Part shown: piece by piece, positions 10,957 through 21,749 of the stretch
How positions within the stretch are numbered: position 1 is the stretch's first letter
Layout: every line of letters starts with the position of its first letter
DNA from: Coprinus comatus
Taxonomy: Eukaryota > Basidiomycota > Agaricomycetes > Agaricales > Agaricaceae
Assembly (NCBI GenBank): GCA_034638255.1
Contig: JAWPGT010000030.1
Coordinates: 242,817 to 306,816 of the forward strand
Reading direction: 5' to 3'
DNA length: 64,000 nt
Made by a program: the position numbers and the translations under genes
Notes under the pieces: generated by a model
What the model saw: the letters and a program-made list of their open reading frames with translations, nothing else
Database searches by the model: none
What the model was told of the DNA's origin: nothing

Positions 10957-13348
10957 TTAAACAGGGCTCTCGAGGGTAAGCTGTGTCAATGCTTCCATCT
11001 GTTCCTTTCTGTAGGTGTCTTCTCCAATTATTTGATCCAACAATGGGTTATCGCGGAAGATGAGCTGTTTGGGGCTCTCGGTGGTATATTTTGGCCATTT
11101 GAAAGCGAAAATGCTGCTGCTGTTTGGATCCAAGTTGACGGCGAAGCGAATGATGTACTCTTGTAGTTCCTGGGCAAGAAGAATCCATTGAGTAGATCGG
11201 ATGCGTGAAGCTACAAAGGTTGGGTTAGTAGATATCTAGACAATCTGATATATGTGGCTTACGGATCCGAGTAGGGGAATAAATTTGAAGCGCTTGCTCA
11301 CTGCAGATTTAAGGATCAGAAAAAAGACATATTGATAACCTAAATCCACCCACAGAATACCCAAATGTTTTGTTTACCAGAAGTATTCTTCAGCAACCAT
11401 CGGCGAGGAGCTTGGAAAACACCATCACCCTGCACGGCAGCAATACGCTTGAATTGGGGGGTGATAGCATTAAGAAGACCAGTGTCGAAAGGAGATCCCT
11501 TGGTAGGATCTGAGGGATACAAGGTAGCAAGCTTTTCGATCCAAGCCTCGCTAGTACCTGGCAAGAATGTATTCCGAACATAATCCCGAACGTGAGTCTC
11601 AGTTCTGTGTTCTCGTTAGCAATATGCTATTATGACGTTTCACGGATACTTACGTCAAATTGAGTGTGGAGAAGGAGAACAATGTTCCTTCGTCATCACA
11701 GTTTCCTAGTTGTCGAAGGTAAATTTCAGAACTTTGATTCAAGATATTCGATATACTCACCAGTGATATACGGAATTTTGGCAACCTTTCCCTGCTGGAC
11801 TAGTCTTTGAGGGTGGTCAGACAAGAAGACGCCATCTGCTCTTGGGAGCCAGGCAAGGCGCAAAGACTATTGAACCAGAGTTAGTGGAACCAGTCAAAAA
11901 CCCTACATATATGTCTAAAGTTACCTGGTAAGCGAAGATACTAGGAGTAGCATCAATTGCAGCTTTGAGCTTGTCATAGGGGGCCGCACGCAAACATTGC
12001 AAGGTATCAGCAGCACCGGTGCATCCGGTATCTTTGACAATAGAATCATAGTAGACTTGACCGTTTTCGATATCACCAACTGGGATGGGGGCACCGGATT
12101 GCATTACGCCAGCACGGAACAAGCCTTCGGTGTTACCGCCGTTTGCAAGCATCTGCAATGAGACTGAGATAGCTCCGGCAGATTCTCCCCAGCTATTGTA
12201 GTGGGTTGGTATAAACATTCATAACTCATTACATCAAGAACATACATGGTTACTTTGGTAGGATCGCCACCGAATGAAGTGATGTACTTCTGGATCCATC
12301 GTAAGGCTCTCTCTCTCTATGATAGTGTCAAAACGGTTGATTCTCTGCATTTTGGACATGCCACTTACGGTCTTGCAAACCGAGATTGCCTACACCAGCC
12401 GCTCGTACTTCCTTGCTAGCCAAGAATCCAAAGCCTGTAGTGTTGGTAAATATAGAGTCAACTGGATGGCGGTCGGGGATTAATTGATTACTAACCAGTG
12501 AGACTGGTGATTTGAAATTTCGTAAGTATTTGGTACTTCAAAAAGTTGTGATGCATACCGTAGTTCAAGCTCACAAAGACGACGGGGGAACCCATATCGA
12601 TAGATTTTGTCACGTATCCTGACCCATCATACCTGGTTCCGGAAGGCTTAGTAGGTCATAAAAAGGACAAATAAACTCTTGGACATACATAGAGCTGCTG
12701 CCAAACTCGAAGCCGCCTGTGAATTATCTGAGTCTTCGAATATTGTAATTGAACAGAATGATACTGACCACCGAAGATCCACTAATATAAAAATTAAGCA
12801 TTGAATGAACCTAGAATGATATCTTTACTTACTACCAGAACGGGCAACTTCGAGGTAGGCGTAGCGCTTGCAGGTTTGACAACATTAACTGTAAGACCTA
12901 AGATATAAATAATATCAGGGTCAATTTATCGTCAAGGAGATAATTTGAACAATATCTCACAGTCCTCGCTGTCAGGGAAGATGGCGGAGAACGCAGTGTT
13001 CACGACACCATTCACAATATCAGCAGGGAGATCCTCGAGAATTGGGAGAGTAAACTTTTGTTGAGGGCAAGAAGGTCCAAAGCTGGTTGCGGAGAATGAC
13101 TGGCTATAGGCGGGAATGGGCTGGGGTAAACGGAAGCGTAAGTCTCCAACTCTGAGAAATGCGTCGTCAACCTCATCATGTTCGATTATGTCTTTAATTA
13201 CTCACGGAGGCTTTGCGAATGGAATACCATTATATTGCTCGACAGCACCGTTAGCTTTTCCAGTAACCGTTACACCATCGAGTTTGACAGTAGGTGCAGC
13301 GGCGGCCATGGCACTAAGTACCACAACCGTTGAGAGTCGGAGGAGCAT
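10957..13348 (-). CDS. Type-B carboxylesterase/lipase, tandem copy 2 (one frame break)
   Basis: This secreted esterase/lipase is nearly identical to copy 1 over most exons. The ATG at 13348 opens a signal peptide (MLLRLSTVVVLSAMAAAA) followed by PTVKLDGVTVTG and YNGIPFAKPP. The catalytic set is present: WGESAGA near 12180, GNCDDEGT near 11690, HASDLL near 11195. At the site where copy 1 has the two-base loss this copy reads intact (KFTLPILEDLPADIV). In the last exon a base is missing near 11172 (LPRNYKST instead of LPQELQEYIIRF), which would end the protein early at 11028-11030. The ancestral frame resumes as LQEYIIRFAVNLDPNSSS and ends ...LTLESPV at TAA 10957-10959. The lost tail is C-terminal of the catalytic His, so partial function cannot be excluded. 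Confidence 0.8.
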
Positions 13349-14236
13349 TGTCAGATCCAGTGAAACTCGCTTTGGAGCTACGTTCTGAAATCATGTTTAT
13401 ATCCTTCAATTTATATTTTCTCGCTTGACGCTGGATTTCACAGGAATGAGAAACTGGGTCACACGAACCGTGCATGTGGTCCTGTTGCTTCTATACATCC
13501 ATACAAAAAATTACCTCTCAAATGTCAGGACTCAGTGCATATGATTTTATCCCTATACTTCTTGAAGTTCGCTTCTACGAAGAGAAATGAGGATCACAAT
13601 AAAATCAATCCTTTATCCCATCGCTCTCAAACGCACCTGGTCATGAGAACATAGATCAGCCATTCAACTGTTCAGTTGGACTCCTTTAGGATACTGAAAC
13701 AGTAATAATAGCACGTAGGGGACGAAGCAACATCTTATTTGATGCTTGTGATTTCGAAACCAGGCGGGGTATTCTGGGGTATTGTCTATTTTGGTTCTGG
13801 GGTGACCATTTATGGCCTAGGATCATCGACTTGCTTGGACAAGTCATTGCAATTTCCCCGAGGTAACCCATCACATGGCCCCAATTAAATTGAATATCCC
13901 ATTAGATAGTGAGAAAGGCGGTAAGTTTGAACGTTCGTTACCTTACCCTCATTTCAAAAAAAACCTAATCGGAATCATAAGATGATTGTACTGGATAAAC
14001 GGCCAAAACGTGGCAATCAGATCACGCAAGTGCAAATTGTCATCCTTCATCAGGCAATGCATGGATTATAAGCAGAGGCATATTTGAAATTTGAAGATTT
14101 AGAATGCTTGGCTTAGCATTACGTAGTAACTTAAATTTTGTCTCAAAATCATGCAGCGTATTAATGATGAATAATCCCCATAAAAATGTATTAACCCAAT
14201 AATAAATAGAGTGCACTACGGTGACTTTTTAAGAAT
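13349..14236. other. Promoter of esterase copy 2 plus spacer
   Basis: The upstream sequence is homologous to that of copy 1 for about 400 bp, up to the weaker boundary motif at 13744-13771. The rest, to 14236, is AT-rich spacer downstream of esterase copy 3 with no gene I can support. Confidence 0.5.
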
Positions 14237-16428
14237 CTACACAGGACTAGCAAGTGTAACCTCAGTCAAGTATTCCATAGCCTCAACACGGAAGTTATCA
14301 TCAATGACCTCTCTTTGAATAAGACCATCAGAGACGAGGAGAGCCTTCTTGGAGCTGGCAGTATACTTGGGCCAGTTGTAACCAGATGAACCCTGGTTGG
14401 GGTCAAGGTTATTGGTGAAGTTGATAATGTAATCCTTCAAATCTCCATCAAGGAAGAATGCACTAAGGAGGTCAGATGCGTGAACGGAACCCAAAATGGG
14501 GAGTGCCTTGAACCTGCGGCTGACTATTTCATGAAAGTTAGGATAATTAAGGGAAGGATAGAGAACGTGAATGACATACTGAAGACCCAAATATTCTGCT
14601 TGCCAACAGTGTTCTTCAAGAACCATCTACGAGGGGCTTGGAAGACACCATCACCCTGGAATGCAGCGAGACGCTTGAATTGAGGAGTAATGGCGTTGAA
14701 AATTCCAGTATTGAAGGGAGAACCTTCAGAAAGTGTAGCAGGGTAAAGGTCAGCGATACGGTTGACTTGAGTGTCCGTGAGACCAGGAAGGAAAGTGTTC
14801 TTGAGATAAGCCTTGAATTGAGAAGTGGTCCTGAACCGTGTAGTTAGATCGGAAGACTCTAGAGCTTATGATAACAAAAACTTACGAGATGTTGGCATTT
14901 GCAAGAGAGAAAAGTGTTCCTTCATCATCACAATTGCCTATAAATAGACATCAGTAAAAGACTCCTGATTTGCAATTGCGGTAACACCATACCTGTGATA
15001 AAAGGTACATTTGCGACCTTTCCTTGTTGTACCAAACGTTGAGGATGATCGGTGATGAAGAGACCATCAGCACGAGGGAGCCAAGCAAGACGGAGAGACT
15101 AAAGTTGAACAATGAACATCCCACTACGAACCAGAGTTAAAAATAGACGAACCTGGTAAGAGAAGATATTAGGAGTATCGTCAATTGCAGCCTTGATCTT
15201 GGAGTACGGGACAGTACGCAAGCAAGCAAGAGTATCGGCAGCACCAGAGCATCCGGTTTGATTGACGATGAAGTCGTATTCCTTTTGACCGTTTGTAATA
15301 TCACCAACAGGGATGGGAGCACCAGATTCCATAACACCTGCACGGAAAAGACCTTCCGCATTACCACTATTAGCAATCATTTGCATGGCTACAGAGATAG
15401 CTCCAGCTGATTCTCCCCAACTATATTTACAATGTGTATGTGTGTGAGTGGACTTGAAAGAAGAAGGTTTATTGGATAATGAGGATTACGCACATTGTAA
15501 CTTTGGATGGGTCACCTCCGAAAGCGCCGATATATTTCTGAATCCAGCGTAAAGCTTCCCTTTCTATATCCCAGGAGATCAGACTTATACTCGATGAGAG
15601 AAGTTAAAGAGGAACTTACGGTCTTGTAAACCAAGATTACCAACACCAGCCTCTTTGACTTCCTTACTGCTGAGGAAACCAAATCCAGTAAGACGGTAGT
15701 TCATGCTAACGAAGATAACCGGTTCGCCGAGAGCAATAGAACGAGCAACGGTAGCTGATCCATCATACCTGTGAAACAAAATTGAAGTACATAGGTCAGA
15801 TCCAGAATTCTCAACATGTCACAGATAAAAATGAATGATACTAACATGGAAGTGGCACCAAGTTCGAAACCTCCACCGAAGATCCATACGAGGACAGGGA
15901 GTTTGGCATCAGGTGCTGCGTTAGCAGGTTTTACGACGTTAATGCTTAAACCTTTAAAAAGGTGAAAGAGTGACAGTGAGAAAAGAGCTATTCCAAAGAT
16001 ATTAGGGGTTTTAAACTCACAATCTTCGCTGTCGGGGAAAATCGTTTGGAAGATAGTGCCAATGAGGTAATCAGCAGCTTCAGCAGGTAGACCAGTAATC
16101 AAAGGCAAAGAAACGATTTGCTGTGGGCAAGAGGGTCCATAAGCTGTAGCATTCAAGGGAGCCGCATAAGGAGGAAGTGATTGAGGAAGACGGTAACGGA
16201 GGTCGCCAACCCTATAACGTTAAGATGTTCAATACAACCCTTTAAGATAATGATATAGATGTTCACGTACGGGGGCTTGGCGAACGGGATACCTAGGAAC
16301 TGGTGGACATTATTTGAAGCTACACCAGTGATGGTTGCAGAGTCAAGTTTCACTGTAGGTGCTTGGGCAGCAGACGAGAAGGAGATAGCTTGAAGCGTAA
16401 GAGCGAGGAGAAGACCAAAGGAGAACAT
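14237..16428 (-). CDS. Type-B carboxylesterase/lipase, tandem copy 3, intact
   Basis: This is a secreted alpha/beta-hydrolase of the Candida rugosa lipase family. The ATG at 16428 starts a signal peptide (MFSFGLLLALTLQAISFSSA), then APTVKLDSATITG and FLGIPFAKPP. Further on are SEDC with the conserved disulfide Cys, LPVLVWIFGGGFELGAT (the oxyanion-hole region), LGLQD, the GESAGA elbow (near 15405), ESGAPIPVGD, FITGNCDDEGTLFS with the acidic residue, and SVHASDLLSAFFLD with the catalytic His. The end is ...EVTLASPV at 14237. About ten short introns sit at positions shared with copies 1 and 2. No frame break was found, so this is the likely functional member. It is more diverged from copies 1 and 2 than they are from each other, so the 1/2 duplication is the younger event. 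Confidence 0.9.
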
Positions 16429-17892
16429 TTTTTTCCCCTACTGCCTAAAGATTCCTATACAAACATCACGTCGTTTATAAGCCTCTGGAAGCCTAAGCTG
16501 GATCCCCGCATTCAGACGTTGATCTTGATAATTTCAAAAGATTCTTTAGAAGTTTGAATGAGACATTGGCGACAAGAAGTCATGAGAACCATATTGGCAT
16601 GTGGAACGACTTACGGCTGCTTACGGGTAATGTAGTTTCCCCGTAAAAACGATCCATGATCCACATTTACTAGGAACAACTATGAATATGTTTTGTTGTC
16701 GTTGAACAATTTACCTCGTTTTACCTTCTATCCTTTAACCTCAGAAAGTTGCACCGCGAGCATTAGCCCAACATTCAACGAGTTTGACATCTTAACAGGA
16801 TACGAACAGTCTCGTATTGACAGTTCCACACTTCGCAGAATCGCGAAGTTCATCACTGCTCCTCGGTCCCGAAAACATCAGCAAGATAGGAAAAAGCCAA
16901 GGCGCGTGGATATCCCTGAAAAGATTTAAGTTTACTGTTTAACAGCCTGTAATAGCACCAACAAACCGAAAATCCACTGACACTTACACTTACTTAACCT
17001 GAGGCAGGGCCACTGGCAAGCCTAACTTGAACCAACCCCAACATGCCAAGATAGATCGGCAACAAGTATTTGCAAATAGATCAACTCGCGTATTTCAAAA
17101 TACTCCAGACAACAATGCGGGGGTGCCCTGAGGCACCTGGGGAACACTTGGGGCGCACATGGTAATTTTATCACCTGTGTTTGGATTTATTCTGCCCCAC
17201 GTGGCTGGCATAAACCATCACTTTTTACCAAGGTTCAATTGGTCCCACATAATACTCATGGGAGTTCAAGCGTTCATACATCATGATGTCATGATGTATG
17301 AAGTTGAATACCGATGATCGGTGCATCGATGGCTATTGATTGAACGTTTTTGAGAGACAAGACCATTTGTTCCTGTTAAAATATTAACATCAAATGGGAA
17401 GCTTTCTTACTTTTTGTCTCTATTGACTATGTATTGACCGTCTGATTTTTGGTGGCCCATGTTCCTGCCATTACATTCAAGCACCTATTTGTATTTCTGC
17501 TTCTGGGCACCTTTCGGAAGGGACTTGTGTAATAAGGGGTGGGTAAGAGCAAATGAGAGTGCTGAGACCAGGTGTTATTCAGGTGTTATTAGTCACTGCA
17601 TACCGACGGCCGCTTGGTAATAACGGGATGAATATATCATTTACGGAGAATGCATTGTGTCATGAAATGTATGTGATCATCACTATGTAATATAAAATTC
17701 AAGAAAAACAAGCGTCAAGTATGAAATAGCAGAGTTAACGGACCACTGCCGCATCAGCTCCCAATCAACATCCTCCCCGTAATGTTGTTGGTTAAGCGTG
17801 CGGGGCCATGTAATGCATTACGACAGCACAATTCCAAAACCTTAACCACTCAACCCCACAACTTGCATATCTCGAACACAAATGTGAATAAT
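16429..17892. other. Long intergenic region
   Basis: This holds the promoter of esterase copy 3 and the 3' flank of RPL10A. A 78-codon open frame at 16693-16929 has no recognisable content and I do not call it. The only structured element seen is the palindrome at 17273-17302. Confidence 0.5.
17273..17302. repeat. 30-bp near-perfect palindrome
   Basis: Two 14-base arms, TTCATACATCATGA and its exact complement, flank a 2-base centre. It lies about 845 bp upstream of esterase copy 3 and 590 bp downstream of RPL10A. It could be a hairpin or a dimeric protein site, or chance. Confidence 0.7.
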
Positions 17893-18773
17893 CTAGTAGA
17901 TACGGATGGGCTTGCCCATGGTGGACTTGATGTGGAGAGACTTGACATTCTGCCAGTTCTTTTTGAGGAGAGAGACAAGGAAGTTGATGCCTGTTAAAAG
18001 GGAAATAAAACATTAGTTCAAGTAAACAGTTGAGTATAGACAAATCAACATACTAAGCATGACGTTTCCGAGAATTTGGTCCTCGGTCATCTCAACGTGA
18101 CCAACAGCGACACCCAAGCACAAGACCTTCTTGAGCTGGAATTTGATGGTAGAACGAACTTCATTAAGTTTGTTGCTGAGGTCCTCAGCATGAGAGACGG
18201 GAGTGGGGAACTTTCCAGCCTTGGAGAGACCGGGACCAAGGAGACGGGGAATCTGCTTGATGAGGGTTTCAGAGGCAAGGAAAGCATCGTACTTCTTGGC
18301 GAGCTTCTTGACGAGCTTCTTGTTCTTGTTGAGCCTGAAATAGGATATAAGTATGTGCTGTACGACAGTGTGATCGATGGACGTACTTCTTCAAATCGTC
18401 AACGGACATGTACTCGAGCTCAATTTGCTTGGCACGATCGATATCTGCAGCATCGGCAAGAATGCAGATGGACATGCGGGGACGGGGGATGGTGGGGAGC
18501 CTAATTATTAAATGGTTAAGCGCATTCAACCAGGGTGTTTGTATTCAACTAACTTGACAGTTCCAGAGAAACGCTTGTCGCGCTGGGGGTCGTAGTTCTT
18601 GAGACCGACCTGGAGTTCAACAGTCTCGACGAACTTGCGCTTTTTTTCGCCATTTGCTTCAACAAGGAGATCCTTAACGGAGCCCCGCACGCTAGCCACT
18701 GAGAGTTTGGAACTGGAACCAATTGTAAATGATATATTTCTTGCATTTTCCAGAGACCGATGACGAACCTCAT
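17893..18773 (-). CDS. RPL10A: 60S ribosomal protein L10a (uL1)
   Basis: This is the L1-stalk protein of the cytosolic large ribosomal subunit. The ATG at 18773 encodes only Met and two bases of Ser before an intron (donor GTTCGT) ending CAG near 18717; the protein then reads [113 protein letters not shown] and ends [13 protein letters not shown] at TAG 17893-17895. This is the full length expected for the family (about 217 residues). Four or five short introns are present. An intron just after the start codon is common in fungal ribosomal protein genes. It is transcribed divergently from the SUZ-protein gene at 18965. Confidence 0.95.
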
Positions 18774-18964
18774 GCTTGATGATACCGGACTTGAGGAGGA
18801 GAGACGGTTGATCGCGGCGTGCGAAAATTGAGATAATGGTGATGTCCGGTGGCGCTGTCAGCTATACAGTTGCTGCGCAGATGACCGCTGACCCTAACCC
18901 TATTCTAGGATCTGCTTATCTAAAGGATGAGAGAGGTGTGAATGGTCAGTTTCTCTCCGACTAT
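18774..18964. promoter_or_regulatory. Shared divergent promoter, RPL10A / SUZ protein
   Basis: Only 191 bp separate the start codons of two divergently transcribed genes, so both promoters must lie here or overlap the first introns. No TATA-like box is obvious. The call rests on geometry, not on a recognised motif. Confidence 0.45.
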
Positions 18965-19613
18965 ATGGATCCTTGGGATCAATCACCGATCACAGTAAAC
19001 CTGAGTCCGTTGAACTACTGAAATAATTTCATTGATTCTCATGTCAGAACCCAAGCCCCATTGTACGACGAGTACCGAAATCTCTAGTGCGAGATGACTG
19101 GGAGGATGACAACGATGAAGATGAGCGGAACGGCGAGGATGATTCCAAGTCGATAGTTAAAGATGAGAGCCAGGAGGTCTGGGAGGCTGCGTAAGTATAG
19201 TTTCTATCTATCTTAATATGTACTATCCATTCATACGGATTCTGGTCACAAGGAACGTCCAAGTAGCTCCTATGCCTGTACTAGTGACAACGCGTTCATC
19301 ATCTACAATTGCCCCACCAGTCGCCGTACTACAACCTGCTATGCGCATACTGAAACGACCACAGAACGCGATAACACCGACTCAGAGCACACACCCACCA
19401 CCAGGAGAATCACTTTCGGAACGTGAAGCAAAATATGCAGCAGCCAGAGAGCGTATATTCGGCCCTGAGGAGGAAAGTAGACCCAAAGGGAAGAACAAAT
19501 GCCAGGATAGCGGTAAGAACTCGCCCACACCCAGGTCAAATAGCGTGAAGATCTCGAGGGAGCCTACTGGGCCTGATCCGAAGGCTGGGTTCAGCAGGAG
19601 GAATAAAGAGTGA
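18965..19613 (+). CDS. SZRD1-like SUZ/SUZ-C domain protein
   Basis: This small RNA-binding-type protein has the same layout as animal SZRD1. Exon 1 (ATG 18965) reads MDPWDQSPIT, and the GT at 18995 is spliced to 19048 (NPSPIVRRVPKSLVRDDWED). An acidic stretch ends EVWEAA. After an intron at 19191-19252 come the SUZ motif MRILKRP, LSEREAKYAAARERIFG and the SUZ-C end ISREPTGPDPKAGFSRRNKE, stop at 19613. The ILKRP...EREA.YA.AR.RI.G spacing and the terminal GPD...GF.RR match the family. SUZ domains bind RNA; the pathway here is unknown. An earlier ATG at 18842 opens a frame that cannot be joined in phase, so 18965 is preferred. Confidence 0.82.
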
Positions 19614-19706
19614 ATTAATGTATTTATTTGATGTATTATATACCTTTTGTACACGTGAGCGGTTATCTTATCAACACTTCCCACCTCCTTCTGTACCCAA
19701 CTCACC

Positions 19707-21554
19707 ATGCCTGCACCTCCAGAATTCCTCAAATACGTAGACGACAGCGCAGACACCTTTATTGCACGTCTAGCCGAAGCTGTTGCCATCCCAAGGTTTG
19801 TTGGTTCGTAACATCGACTTGTTAGGATAGTTCAATCCCCCTCCTCTATAGTATTAGTGGAGATGCTTCTCGCCGCCAAGATGTGATCAAGATGGCACAT
19901 TGGTTAAATGCTCAGCTTAACGCTGTCGGTGTTACTACCCGACTTGAGGATCTTGGGACACAACAAATTGAGGGTCAGGAACTACCTCTGCCTCCGGCAA
20001 TTCTTGGAAGAATTGGAAACGATAAGAACAAGAAGACGATTCTTGTTTATGGTCATTTCGATGTCCAGCCGGTAAGAATACTATTCGAATAATAAAAATT
20101 TCATTATTAACCATAGATCCTAGGCCAATAAGAGTGATGGATGGAACACCGATCCCTTCACCCTAACCATTGATGAGAAGACTGGCCGTTTGATTGGCCG
20201 CGGTTCATCTGACGACAAAGGTCCTGTCCTAGGATGGGTCAACGTCCTACAATGGCACCACGATAATAAGAAGGAACTTCCCGTAAATCTTCTCTGCTGT
20301 TTTGAAGGCATGGAAGAGAGCGGAAGCGAAGGTCTGGACGACTTGGTCAAGAGGGAGAGCCTGCCTGGAGGTTGGTTTGACGGAGTGGATGCTGTTTGCA
20401 TTGTAAGTCATGTTCCGCTTACTGACTGAGCGAAAGTACTAAAATCTATCAGTCTGATAATTATTGGTTGAACACTCGAACCCCAGCACTTACCTATGGT
20501 CTCCGAGGTTTAACCTACTTTAAACTTACAGTATCTGGCCCTGGTCAGGATTTGCACTCGGGCGTCTTTGGACGTACCGTACATGAACCAATGACTGACC
20601 TCATTCATCTTATGGGAAGCCTTGTTGACAATAGGGGCAACATCTTGATTCCTGGTGTTGAGGATCTTGTTGAACCTCCAACGGATGACGAAAAGTATAC
20701 GTATCTTCATTCATTACTGTGCTATTGTACTCATGCATAGCTTAGGAAAATTTATGCGGGATTGAACTATTCCATCCAAGATATCGAGGATGCTGCTGGA
20801 GGACAAATTGCGCTCTCCGCAGACAAAGTTGAAGTCCTGATGGGAAGAATGAGACAGCCAAGTTTGTCACTACACGGTATTGAAGGTGCCTTCAGTGGTG
20901 TTGGGGCCAAGACAGTCATTCCAGCAAAGGTGTCGGGTAAATTCAGCATTCGGTTGGTCTTTCCCTTTTGTCCCTTGGCATCACAGCTGATAATAGGTAT
21001 TAGACTTGTTCCGCCTCAGACGCCTGAAAACATTGACCCTCTTGTCATCAAATATGTACAGCAGGAGTTTGACAAGCTGAAGAGCAAGAATAAACTCGAG
21101 ATTGAGAACTTGCATGGCGGAAGGCCCTGGATAGCTGATGTAAACCATTGGAACTTTGAAGCTGCAAAGCGAGCGACTAGGGTGATTGATTTTGCCGAGA
21201 TGTTTGTTTGTCCACGCCTGACAGTCGTGTTGTAGCTGGTATGGAAGCAAGACCCTGATCTGACCAGGGAAGGTGGGTCTATTCCGGTAACCCTGACATT
21301 CGCGGAGAGTTTGGGTGTCAACGTTTTGCTGCTCCCAATGGGTCGTGGGGATGATGGTGCACAGTGAGTTTGAAGTACGTTCGATAAGAACGTAAACTGA
21401 TTGATTCCGCATAGCTCGACCAACGAAAAGCTTGATAGGTCGAACTATATTGAGGGGGTGAGTTAATTGTAACCTGTTCGGTAGAATGTGTCTATTGACT
21501 TGGGATGCATAGATTAAGCTTCTTGGCACTTACTTGTATGAAGTTGCGGCTTGA
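19707..21554 (+). CDS. DUG1: Cys-Gly metallodipeptidase, M20 family (DUG1/CNDP-type)
   Basis: A cytosolic zinc/manganese dipeptidase that cleaves Cys-Gly and similar dipeptides, as in glutathione turnover. The ATG at 19707 gives [19 protein letters not shown]. Metal-site motifs appear in order: VYGHFDVQP (H and D), [11 protein letters not shown] (bridging D), [12 protein letters not shown] (catalytic E plus ligand E), CISDNYW (D), and near the C-terminus GRGDDGAHSTNEKL (H). The dimerisation or lid part carries [19 protein letters not shown]. The end is [13 protein letters not shown] at 21552-21554. Around seven short introns join in phase, including one at about 21190-21235. Length (about 475 residues) fits the family. 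Confidence 0.93.
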
Positions 21555-21749
21555 TACGAGTAATATGTATGTAAAGTGTGATAATATGTGTAAATATGAA
21601 TACGTTTCAGTAGGATGCAGCATGTCAGAAGAGTATGGAGGCCGGAGGTGATTAAAGATAGCTGGCCGCGCCGGTCCGAAAAAGGATAAACCGAATTAGA
21701 AAGTATTAAGGGAAACTCAAACCACCTCGTCTCTTCCTCCTCTTCCACC

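Noticed and set aside
16693..16929. 78-codon plus-strand open frame
   Set aside because: No motif, no neighbours suggesting a gene; random open frames of this size are expected.
18842..18952. Earlier ATG as start of the SUZ-domain gene
   Set aside because: No donor from this frame joins the SUZ exon in phase, while MDPWDQSPIT at 18965 does.
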